A stretch of 30,490 bases of DNA from contig CAXKVR010000646.1 in assembly GCA_964058845.1 (NCBI GenBank), positions 1-30,490 on the forward strand, written 5' to 3'. Origin of the DNA: Carex sylvatica (taxonomy: Eukaryota > Streptophyta > Magnoliopsida > Poales > Cyperaceae). The notes under the pieces are model-generated. The model made no database searches and was not told the origin of the DNA. It worked only from the letters and a program-made list of their open reading frames with translations. Both the position numbers and the translations under genes were made by a program. Of this stretch, positions 21,261 through 29,846 are shown piece after piece (within the stretch, counting starts at the first letter, position 1; each line of letters begins with the position of its first letter).

Positions 21261-22378
21261 AAGTTGCATATATTATATGGTTTAGAATATTAAATTGGCC
21301 ACTTGGTGCTACATAGATAGATAGATAGATATATGCAATTTCCTCATCGAGCAATTGCCAAGTAAGATACTACTGTGCTTTCTTCACAGTTTCACACAAT
21401 GAAAAGGTGGCTGGAGTTCAGATTATTTTATATCTACATTAATTACTGGGATAAATTTATTTCATAATGAAATCTTATTAGGTATGTCATAATAATATAA
21501 TTAAAATTAAATTTTGGTAGGTCATCAAATTTGAATAATATTTATTTAATACTGAAATTATATTTACTATGACAATCCGAATAATATTTATTAAAATGAA
21601 ATTTATTATCTTAGATATATTTATTTATAATTTAGGCAAGTCATGTATTAATTTGGATTTTTTTTTATTATAAGCTTTTACATTTTAAAATTGATTTCTA
21701 AGCTGAACATATGTTCTTATTTTATCGTTCTTTCTTTCGTTCGTTCGATCGAGATGACGATAAGTTTTATTTGTATTAAATTTGGCACATAATCTATTTA
21801 AATTTGATAAATACAACTTGCATGGTTTAGATTATTAAAATTGGCCACTTGGTACAAGATAGTTATTTCTAATTATGATAATACCAATATGCACTTTTCG
21901 TAGCAATTAGCAAGTAGGATAGTGTGATTTGTTCACACATTGGAAAGGCCGAGCTTAGATTATTACTGATTTATTGTAGATGGCGAACTATATGGGATAT
22001 GTCATATCCGGTATATATGTCTATCTACATTATTAAATGGCATAAATTATATTTACAATAAATTTATTTAATAAGAAATCTTATTAGGTATGTCATGAAT
22101 GATATTTATAAAAATGAACTTTAGGTAAGTCATGAAATTTTAATAATGCAAAATTATATTTTCTTATTTTAGTTACATTTATTTATAATTTACTAATTTA
22201 GGTAAGTCATGTATTAATTTGGAATTTCTTTATTAGAAATTTGTTGCGTTTAAAAATGATTTCTAATTTATCAAAGAATATGAGTTCTTATTTTATTGAC
22301 ATTCGTTCGAGATTACAATAAATTGATTTATTTAGTTGTATCACATTTTACTCATAATCTATCTAATATGATAAATGC
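21261..22378. repeat. Diverged ~560-bp tandem segmental duplication
   Basis: Copy 1 (about 21261-21814) and copy 2 (about 21815-22378) carry the same landmarks in the same order: TTGCAT...GGTTTAGA, TTGGCCACTTGGT, GCAATT(G/A)(C)CAAGTA(A/G)GATA, TTCACA...GAAAAGG or GGAAAGG, AGATTATT, ATCTACATTA, GAAATCTTATTAGGTATGTCAT, a TTTATAATTTAGGCAAGTCATG-like block (AGG(C/T)AAGTCATGTATTAATTTGGA), TTCTTATTTTAT, CGTTCGA and CATAATCTAT. They differ by many substitutions and small indels, so the duplication is old. Neither copy has coding potential. Copy 1 includes an ATAG microsatellite at 21313-21330 that copy 2 lacks. Confidence 0.75.
21313..21330. repeat. ATAG tetranucleotide microsatellite
   Basis: About four and a half ATAG units lie within copy 1 of the segmental duplication and are absent from copy 2, so they probably arose after the duplication. 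Confidence 0.9.
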
Positions 22379-24120
22379 ATCAATAATATTTATTTTTATT
22401 TTATTTTGACAAACTCTTAGTTATCACTATATCCATTCTACTGTAAATGGAGAGGGTTGAAGTCCTAATTGTTTTGCATCTAAATATATATTTTATTTTA
22501 AAAGCTTAGTGACTTAGTCATGAAATGTGAACTTGCTGTTGAGTTAAACAATATTGTTTTGGAGATAAAGTTGTGATTAAATATCTATAAAAGAAATATA
22601 TAGTTTATAATTTTATTTATTTATTTTTATTTCAGACTTGGAATCTCTCATTGAAAATATTATCTTAAGATAATTACATAAAATGTTTTAACAGAACTTA
22701 ATAATATTAAAAATGCCAGCAAGTAAAGAGACAGGTGTGAATAAAAAATTAAGCAGGAGATAAATCATAAAAACGAAAAAGCGTTTTTTTTATAACAATA
22801 ATCAAGAAATCCAACAATGTGGTGGCCAAGTGGTAAAATTGCCATCATTTATATGAAACTTATAATTACCATAGCAACAAAGATTAAATACAAATTTTAT
22901 GTGTTTTAAGCCAATCATGATCACCGCAATTCCATCGGTACGTTGTAAGGAATTCTATCAGAAAACTTCCAACAAAAGTTTTGTTTCCTTCAAAGTCAAC
23001 GCAAAAATTATTTTTTGGGCAGTTTGGATCCTTGCATTTGTTTAAGAAAAATAGTATATAACACATCCAATCAAATTTATCTGATAAATATTTTAACAAA
23101 GCAGTTTTGACTTCATGCAACGCAAGAACTATAGAATCAAAACAGTGCTGCATATTATTTGTACTGTATGAAGTCAAAACTACTCTGTTAAAAGTTTTAC
23201 CCCATCTTTCATTAAATAGTAATAAAAAAATTAACAACGGATTTGTTTTAAAAAAAAAGGAAAACATATTTAATAATATAAACACATATAAAGGACGATG
23301 AATAATTGGACCTTCTCGCTATAGGAACAAAATATTAAGGGTACAATGGCACATGGAAGGAAAATGGTTGCCACGTTAGGGAATTGAATTGAATTGTATT
23401 GTATTGTATTGTATAAGACTCAATCATTGAACCTTTATATTTAAAAACAAATTAATAGGAGGCATTAAATACATTCTTTTTTATTTCTTTACTGTTTTAC
23501 TTATAAAATATCAATGATTTTCAAATTACAAATTTATGTTAAAAATTTAAAATAAATGCTGATGGAAAACCTAGGTAGGGAAGAGCTTTTGGTCAATTAT
23601 CTCAATCTGTTTGCTTCTTCTTCTTTTTTAATTTTTTTTACTTGAACTAATAACATGACTGCATAATATGTCATATTCATTTCATTTCATTTCATATCAT
23701 AAGAGATTCATTGAACACTTCACTCAGTAGCAATCAAAAGAGGCCAAAGTCACCCTATAAATTACAAATTAGTAGCTTTGTCCTCTATGTATTATATTTT
23801 TTTACATGTACTACCTTTTACTCTCCTTATAAAATAAAATTCATTTACAACAACTATATGGACTGAAAGAAACCTCAATTGCTCAACTCTATTTTCCTCT
23901 CATGGTCTCAAAGTAAAACAGTAACATCCACCAAATATAGAAAGTATATTTAATTTTGTCATTACACAGCCATGCACTGCAGTAATTAGTTCCATATATA
24001 TTTTTTACCATTTCAGAATTAGATTTGCACTCCAATAATAAATTTCTATATATGTTATTATTCCACAAATAGATTTGCACAAGTCAATTTTATCATTCCA
24101 CAAATATATAGATTTGCATA
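22379..24120. other. Intergenic DNA upstream of the F-box/PP2 gene
   Basis: No convincing gene was found. A 133-codon minus-strand frame (22884-23285) begins with a hydrophobic stretch and ends in a Cys-containing segment (KCKDPNCPKNNFC), but it matches no family I know and its middle is formed by an inverted repeat. Pentanucleotide runs GTATT (near 23398-23415) and CATTT (near 23677-23695) are present. Confidence 0.45.
23091..23193 (-). repeat. Short inverted repeat, 29-bp arms with 45-bp loop
   Basis: The arms 23091-23119 and 23165-23193 match at 26 of 29 positions, including the 14-base block AGTTTTGACTTCAT. In a minus-strand transcript two of the three mismatches would be G-U pairs, leaving one unpaired position. 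That would be a stable hairpin of miRNA-precursor size, but it could equally be the remnant of a tiny MITE or a chance foldback. No known miRNA sequence was recognised in it. Confidence 0.5.
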
Positions 24121-24130
24121 TTATAAATAT
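24121..24130 (+). promoter_or_regulatory. Likely TATA box of the F-box/PP2 gene
   Basis: TTATAAATAT lies about 90 bases upstream of the ATG at 24216, giving a plausible leader of about 60 bases. The leader sequence is A/C-rich, as common in plant 5' UTRs, and the start codon context (GACAATGG) has A at -3 and G at +4. Confidence 0.45.
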
Positions 24131-24215
24131 AATGCTGTAAACTCTCCGGAAACAAATTAATACACATAATTGATTTCAAGTTTTCAACCACAACCAATCT
24201 TCAAACAAGACGACA

Positions 24216-26026
24216 ATGGAAGGTTTCATTAATTATCTCCCGGAGGACTGTCTTTATGAAGTGATGCGTCGCACCTCGCCGGATGGTGCTCACAATTTTT
24301 CGCTCACCTCCACTAGCTTCCGATCAATGGCGGACTCCGACTTCTTGTGGAAAGATTTTCTCCCATCAGATTATGCCACCATTCTATCTCGGACCGTTGA
24401 TCCGGTCGTGTTCACCTCTAAGAAGGATCTCTTCTTCCAGCTTTCCAACCGCTATGTGCTCATCGATGGAGGCAAAATGGTACTTTTATTTGATTTTCTT
24501 TGACATGCGAAAATTAATATATACTTGTCAAAATTAATATATACTTGATTGCTGTTGTTCGTAGAGTTTTGGACTCGATAGAGGCAATGGAGCCAAATGC
24601 TACATGCTATCGACAAGCATGTTAGACATAGATTTTGCTGATGCTCCTCATTTTTATTGGAGGCGTATATCTCTTGACGATTCAAGGTATAATTAATTTT
24701 ATTTGAATATGGAAAAGTAGTTTAATTTTTTTGTCAAGAAGAAAGGAAGGAATATCTTTTATAGAATTTATCTTATTGGCGAAGTCATTTTTAACAACTT
24801 TTAAGTTGCATGAATTTAGTGCATAGTACTGAGTTACAAATAATAAATAATCTAATAAATATCTAAATTCGTAAATATAGTATGATATATTTCGAAAGTT
24901 TATTAGGATTTAGTTGGATATTATAAAGTTTACGAATTTATTCGGGTATATTTCCAATCCGGGTAATATATATAAGGTTTTTATTAGGGGAATGAATCAT
25001 AAAAAATACCGATATCATTTATAAAATTTGTAAATCCGCTAATATTATGAATATTGTATTAGTATAAATATAAACTAAGTTTTTTGAAAATAGTCGAAAT
25101 GATGGGGATTAAGGTTACACTTGTTATTTGATATGTAATATGACATTATTCGATAGTAATTAAAAAAAAAAGATTTCTCATCAATTTGACAAAATAAAAA
25201 AGATTTCTAATCTTTTAGATTTATTGAAAATCATTGTTATTCTGACAAATCTGGACCATAAAAAAAGCTATTTTCAATAAATCTAAAAAATAGTAAAATT
25301 TGGTCTCTAAATATATATTAATATGGAGAACAGGATGAACGGTTTGGATCAGTTATTTGAACTTTGAATCCGGTGATTTATAGTCCAATATACAAAAATG
25401 CCTATACATTGCAATGTACCGTAGCCCATCTCTCTCTATCTATATAGTTTTTCAATATAGTTTTTGTTAAAAATTTATCTTACTAGTAAATTTGGTCTAA
25501 TGATGCAAATTCTTAAATATTTAACTTTATTTATGCATGAAATTAACTCAGTCGAATAAATAGGTTCGGTGAGGTGGCAGAGCCAATGTTCCATTGTCAG
25601 TTAGGCATTTGCGGTAAGATTGATTGCAAAGCACTTTCTCCGAAAACAAAGTATGCTGCATATTTAGTGTACAAGCTCACTGAAATATTGGATGGCCAAT
25701 ATTATCGCCATCCAATTGGTAAAGTAAGGCAACGCACATTAGTGAGTGTAGGTAAAAATATTACAAAAAACACAGTGTATCTCGAGCCGGATTATGGAAA
25801 ATATGTGAGTAAAATATTGAATGAATGGAAGATGGCATATGACACAATGGGAACAATAATATCGGCTAAGGAAAGAGTTGACGGATGGATTGAGGTAGAA
25901 TTAGGAGAATTTTATATTGAGAAAGATGAAGATGGACAAGTGCAGATTAAATTGGAAGAGGATGATGCGTCGGGATTAAAAAGTGGAATAGTAATACAAG
26001 GAATAGATATCCGACCCAAGTATTAG
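24216..26026 (+). CDS. F-box protein with PP2 (phloem protein 2) domain, PP2-B type
   Basis: Three exons join to 282 aa: 24216-24479, 24565-24686 and 25564-26026, with introns of 85 and 877 bp. All splice sites are GT/AG and phases agree (exon 1 ends on a full codon; the Arg codon at residue 129 is split AG|G). The F-box is at about residues 5-47, starting YLPEDCLYEVMRRTSP and ending near DFLWKDFLPSDY. The PP2 lectin-like domain fills about 89-281: SFGLDRGNGAKCYMLS, then SRFGEVAEPMF, LSPKTKYAAYLVYKL, DGWIEVELGEFY (235-246) and a final GIVIQGIDIRPK. By family knowledge the F-box binds SKP1 in an SCF ubiquitin ligase, and the PP2/Nictaba-type domain may bind glycans on targets. Length and exon pattern fit PP2-B genes, and no domain is broken. 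The exact family member cannot be told. Confidence 0.92.
25213..25288. repeat. Perfect 19-bp inverted repeat in intron 2 of the PP2 gene
   Basis: TTTTAGATTTATTGAAAAT at 25213-25231 is followed after 38 bases by its exact reverse complement at 25270-25288. It would form a small hairpin in the pre-mRNA. It may mark the remains of a small insertion in this 877-bp intron. Confidence 0.75.
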
Positions 26027-26027
26027 A

Positions 26028-26107
26028 AATTTTATATTTATAATTTTGTGTTGTTTGTAGTATTATTATTATTAATTATTAATTTTATATTTATAATTTT
26101 GTGTTGT
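26028..26107. repeat. 27-bp direct repeat in the PP2 gene 3' UTR
   Basis: The 27-base unit ending ATTTTGTGTTGT occurs without mismatch at 26028-26054 and 26081-26107, starting one base after the PP2 stop codon. The spacer is rich in ATT. It is probably a local duplication. Confidence 0.85.
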
Positions 26108-26440
26108 CGTGAGTTTGAGACATTGATTTTTAATTATACCAAAGAATGAATGTACTTGTTAAGTATCTGATTTTTTTTATGGCGACAAATTTTGTCATTT
26201 CAATTGACAACGAACGACCTTTAATTTATTATTGGGAAGGTTAATAATGAATTCATACGTACCTTCAATTAAAACACCCAATTAAGTGGAAATTCTGAGC
26301 AACAATTAATTAATGAAGTGCAACGACCCACAAATCAGCTTCCTGCGTTAATTATCTGATCAAAATGGTGGCATGTTATTGCAAGAGAACAGATGCCAGT
26401 TTGGTCCAATATGATCTGTAGCCATAAATCATCTGCCAGT
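26108..26440. other. Intergenic spacer, PP2 gene to F-box relic
   Basis: Nothing coding was recognised. It presumably contains the PP2 gene polyadenylation region and the distal remains of the minus-strand relic. Confidence 0.5.
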
Positions 26441-26444
26441 CTCT

Positions 26445-26748
26445 TCATGACTGCCTTAACAACATTTCTTCACTAGGATCGAATGGTTCATGTAGAAGCC
26501 GACTGAGGAGACCGATTATTCGGCCTAACCGATATAAATTTGTTCTCTGTGGCAAGGAAGAAAAGAGCATGCGTTGTAAGAAATCATGAGAGAGGAGGGT
26601 GGCCCATAAACTAGGATGGCTTGACATTTGATTGAATTCAGAATTCACCATGGCAAGATTAATTGCAGAGATCTCTATGATCCAATCGGCGTGTCTCGGT
26701 TCCAAGTTGAACGACTCGAATCCACACATCATCTGGGAGACTTGACAT
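26445..26748 (-). pseudogene. Relic of an F-box gene (5' part)
   Basis: Reading the minus strand from the ATG at 26748 gives MSSLPDDVWIRVVQLG, then LDHRDLCN, which has the LPDDVW start and spacing of an F-box. The frame hits TAA at 26659-26661 (codon 30). Another frame continues with SSHPSLWATLLSHDF, the kind of sequence that closes an F-box in plant proteins of the SKIP24 type, so at least one frameshift separates the halves. The second frame stays open to a stop at 26445. The region is clearly less AT-rich than its flanks, as decayed coding DNA would be. It lies tail-to-tail with the PP2 gene, about 420 bases beyond its stop, but the sequence is not a copy of that gene's F-box. Beyond the F-box I see no recognisable domain. 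The SKIP24-like assignment is tentative; that this is a broken F-box gene is the firmer part. Confidence 0.55.
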
Positions 26749-26994
26749 GGTTAATTAGCTCTGAGAGAAGGATCGAAAGAAAGGTTGAGAATATATTTTT
26801 GGCAATTTCACAGCTATAAATGGAATCTTCAAAAATATATTTTGGCAATTTCAAAGTTATTTATGTAAATGCCAAATATGTTGGGAAGGCCTAAATTATA
26901 TATATCGGCGTTTATAGTCAAATCAGATTTCGGTCATCTTTAATTTTAGATTGGTTGGATCAAATTTAAATTAGGTTGACTTTTTAAGTTTATC
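26749..26994. other. Spacer between F-box relic and retrotransposon
   Basis: AT-rich DNA without a gene. It includes a near-perfect direct repeat around TATATTTTTGGCAATTTCA (about 26792) and TATATTTTGGCAATTTCA (about 26836). Confidence 0.5.
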
Positions 26995-27059
26995 GAATCT
27001 GTCACGATCTTAATTGGAACACAATCAAAGATGAGGAAATCAAACAGCAATCTAATGAT

Positions 27060-27065
27060 TTTATT
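27060..27065 (-). terminator. LTR polyadenylation signal AATAAA
   Basis: AATAAA on the minus strand lies about 125 bases downstream of the LTR TATA box and 60 bases before the LTR end, the right place for the R-region processing signal. Confidence 0.5.
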
Positions 27066-27187
27066 GAAATGGAAAGAATTCACATACAACTCAAGCTTCA
27101 GCTAACTATAGTTGTCGCTAGCCTATTTGATAATTTGTCTAAAAAATCAGAATGAAATTACATAATCTCTTTAGCTATTCTAATGTG

Positions 27188-27197
27188 CTTTATATAG
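27188..27197 (-). promoter_or_regulatory. LTR TATA box
   Basis: CTATATAAAG on the minus strand sits about 245 bases into the 443-bp LTR. It would start transcription within the LTR and marks the U3/R boundary region. In this 3' copy it would point into the flanking F-box relic. Confidence 0.6.
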
Positions 27198-27323
27198 GCG
27201 ATGAAATCCTGAAAGAATTTGCCACATCCACTGTTCAGATCTTTCAATTACATCTCATCATGCCACCTCAGTATCCCTTTTAATTGCCTGGGCCCTATCG
27301 TCAGTAGTTTGAATAGTTAACAT

Positions 27324-27989
27324 CTATTTGTGTAGCTCCGTTAACTCGGACCCGTTAGCAGAGATCTGCTTATCCGCCTTTTTATCTTCTTCTTCGTTTA
27401 TTACCCCAACAGCTATCAGCAAATTCAATTTCGCTTGTGACATTTCACCCTCCTTTGAAGAATCCTCGACCTCGAGGATTGATTCAACAAATTGAGGATA
27501 TTTCCTCTTAATTTTGTTGTAATCTTCCTAAGTTGCATCATCAGTTTCTTGATTAGACCAATGAATCAACAATTGGGTCTCCGCTGCATTTCGTCTCTTC
27601 ACCATACGTCTTGCCAGTACTGCTTGAGGTTGAGGAGGTGGATTCTCATGAGGCCCAAGCACCGGTAGTGTAGGCAGGATTGCTTGAGAGTCTCCAACTC
27701 GTGCCTTCAACTGAGATACGTGAAATACTGGATGTATTTTGGAGTCGTCTGGTAATTTCAACCGGTATGCTACTGTACCGACTTTGTCAATTATCTCATA
27801 AGATCCAAAGAACTTTGGATTTAACTTATGGTTCTTCATTCCTGCAATTGAAACTTGCCTATAGGGTTGTAACTTTAAATAAACCCAATCTTCAACACTA
27901 AAACTCATCTCCGACCTGTGCTTATTAGCGAACCTTTTCATTCTCTCTTGAACTTTTCTTAGATTTTCTTTCAATTTCTTTAGCACCTC
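27324..27989 (-). pseudogene. Integrase C-terminal domain and chromodomain
   Basis: The frame starts right after a TAG (27990-27992) that separates it from the integrase core in the same phase. It carries the GPY/F-like region (HKLNPKFFGSYEII, then VGTVAYRLKLP and IHPVFHVSQLK) and then a chromodomain start (VLARRMVKRRN, LLIHWSN, followed by DDAT). A TAG at 27528-27530 stands where chromodomains have Trp. Past that stop the same frame is open through EDYNKIKRKYPQF, typical chromodomain end, and on across the polypurine tract and into the LTR up to TAG at 27324-27326. Chromodomains tether integration to modified chromatin. Two stops make this copy defective. Confidence 0.85.
27443..27456 (-). 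other. Polypurine tract
   Basis: AAAGGAGGGTGAAA on the minus strand lies immediately before the TGTCAC start of the 3' LTR. This is the primer for plus-strand DNA synthesis in LTR retrotransposons. A single T interrupts the purines. Confidence 0.75.
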
Positions 27990-28624
27990 CTATCTTTCTT
28001 GACACAGCACATTCACCGCTTCAACTTGACTTTTTGGAATGCTTCCTAGGGCTAATACTGGAGGATCATACCTATAGAGAGCCTTGAAAGGAGTGGTTTT
28101 GATTGCTGATTGGTACGCCGTATTATACCAGAATTTAGCCAAGGACAACCACTTACTCCATTTCTTCTGCTGGTCATAACTCATACACCTCAGGTAATGT
28201 TCTAGACACTGGTTTACTCTTTCGGTTTGTCCACCTGACTGTGGGTGGTATGAAGTACTCATATTCAGTTTTACCTCTAGCTGTTTCATCAATGCTTTCC
28301 AAAATTTGGATGTAAAAATTGGGTCCCTGTCCAAAATGATAGAGGTTGGTAAGCCATGTAGCTTGTATACATTGTCAAGGAAAGCTTGAGCCAATGTTTT
28401 GCTGTATAGGGATGAGTGAGACCTAAAAAATGTACATATTTGGTGAGTCGATCTACAATCACCATTATCACATCTTTTCCATCTGATTTTGGTAAACCTG
28501 AAACGAAATCCATTCCTATGCTGGACCAAGCCTCCTCAGGAATTGGAAGTGGTTGTAGAAGGCCAGGAATTGCTATGTGTTAGGCTTTGTTGATGTGACA
28601 GTTTTCACATATTCTGATGAATTA
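27990..28624 (-). pseudogene. Integrase catalytic core, frameshifted
   Basis: The retroviral-type integrase core joins retrotransposon cDNA to host DNA. The first part, with the first catalytic Asp in [17 protein letters not shown] and then [10 protein letters not shown], is in one frame. A single-base loss near 28397-28402 moves the rest into another frame: [19 protein letters not shown] with the second Asp, and HPQSGGQTERVN with the catalytic Glu. All three D-D-E residues are therefore still encoded, but not in one frame. A stop at 28580-28582 sits between the zinc finger and the core. The segment ends at the TAG at 27990-27992. Confidence 0.88.
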
Positions 28625-29239
28625 ATGCACTTCCTCTTTGAGCTTCTGCCAATAGAAGTTTCTTTTGATCCTTTGGTAGGTGGCAGTGATGCCTGAGTGA
28701 CCTCCAAGTGCCGATGAATGCATAGCTTCTAGAATTTGTCTTCTCAGGTTGCCATTTTCTCCAATGCAGACCCTTCCCTTTCTTCTGATAATGCCTTGAT
28801 GCATAGTTAGGTTAGGTTGTGCTTCAATTCCCTCTAAGTTATCTTCTGGTTCGTTGTCTGGTGTTTCTTGTGCAACTCTTTCTTGTGGTTGTGATATGAT
28901 TATAGCTTGATTTTCTTCTATCCTCTTCTTGAGTCCTTCAATCCAAGCATCACCATTATAGCTTTCTTGCACTTTCGTCATCCATTGGGGTTTGAGCTCA
29001 CTGACCACCATTAAACCTGCATTTGAAACTACAATTTCTTTCCCACTTTCATCCCTCCTTAAAAGAGCATCTGCTACAAAGTTTTCTTTTCCTTTTTTGT
29101 ATTCAATGATATAGTCTAGCCCTAACAATTTACTAAGACCCTTATGTTGTAGAGAAGTATTAGCCTTTTGTTCCAAAAGAAATTTTAAGCTAATGTGATT
29201 AGTTTTTATTATAAATTGGCCTCCTTATAAGTAGTGTTT
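28622..29239 (-). pseudogene. RNase H end, linker and integrase zinc-binding domain
   Basis: After a TAG at 29240-29242 the frame continues with another stop (TAA at 29225-29227), then the end of RNase H (SLKFLLEQ, LSKLLGLDYIIEYKKGKEN, ADALLRR). A variable acidic linker follows. The HHCC zinc-binding domain of integrase begins at HSSALGGHSG and FYWQKLKEEV, is cut by TAA at 28622-28624, and its two cysteines (CENC) follow in the same frame. Where active RNase H domains have an Asp in a TDH motif, this copy has Asn (KTNH). Confidence 0.85.
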
Positions 29240-29846
29240 CTACTTTGTTACGGCTGTGACTAAGGCTAACAATTCATTATCATACGTTGATAACGACATG
29301 TTTCTAATTCCTAACTTTTTGCTCATAAAAGCTAATGGTCTTTTTTCTTGTAACAACACAGCTCCTATACCTTTCTTATATGCATTTGTCTCTATGGTGA
29401 ATATTTTTGTGAAATCAGGTAAGGCTAAAACTGGGGCTTCTGTCATTGCCTTTTTTAACATTTCAAAAGCATTTTGAGCCTCTTGGTTCCAATGGAAAAA
29501 ATCTTTCTTTAGCTGATCAGTCAAGGGTTTAGAGATTATGCCGTAATGTTTAATGAATTTTATATAGTATCCCGTCAAACCTAAGAATCCTCTGAGTCCT
29601 TTCACTATTTTAGGTATTGGCCAATCCCTTATTGCTTTGATTTTATTTGGGTCAGTTGACACTCATTCTCTAGATATCACATGCCCTAAGTACTATATTT
29701 ATGGCACATAGAAATCACACTTAGAAAGTTTAACATATAATTGGTTCTTTTGGATCAGTTTCAAGGTTTCTTTGAGATGGTTTAGATGTGAGTCATGATC
29801 ACTGCTATATACTAATATATCGTCAAAAAACACGAGCACACATTTC
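29240..29846 (-). pseudogene. RT C-terminal part (FDD motif region), thumb and RNase H start
   Basis: Downstream of the frameshift near 29912-29915 the frame encodes the RT catalytic box FFDDILVYSSDH (Asp pair at about 29819-29824). It then meets three stops: TAA at 29699-29701, TAG at 29693-29695 and TGA at 29663-29665. The thumb and connection follow as GFLGLTGYYIKFIKHYG. RNase H begins around FTIETNAYKKGIGAVLLQ, where the family has a catalytic Asp instead of this Asn, and continues with RPLAFMSKKL and LSTYDNELLALV before the TAG at 29240-29242. Confidence 0.88.

Larger units (their letters stand above)
27000..27442 (-). repeat. 3' LTR of the chromovirus (443 bp)
   Basis: On the element's strand the LTR begins TGTCACAAGC at 27442 and ends GTGACA at 27000, so it has the 6-bp inverted termini TGTCAC/GTGACA. 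It follows directly after a purine-rich tract. It holds a TATA box in the middle and an AATAAA near its end, as expected for a promoter-bearing LTR. The first ~118 bases are also part of an open reading frame continuing from pol. Confidence 0.85.

Noticed and set aside
22815..22870. tRNA/SINE-like A box (GTGGCCAAGTGGTAAAATTG)
   Set aside because: No matching B box or target duplication follows. It may be a remnant of a second SINE but cannot be supported.
22884..23285. 133-codon minus-strand frame with hydrophobic start and a Cys-rich segment
   Set aside because: It matches no family I know, its middle is formed by the 23091-23193 inverted repeat, and there is no promoter or intron evidence. 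Kept only as a note.
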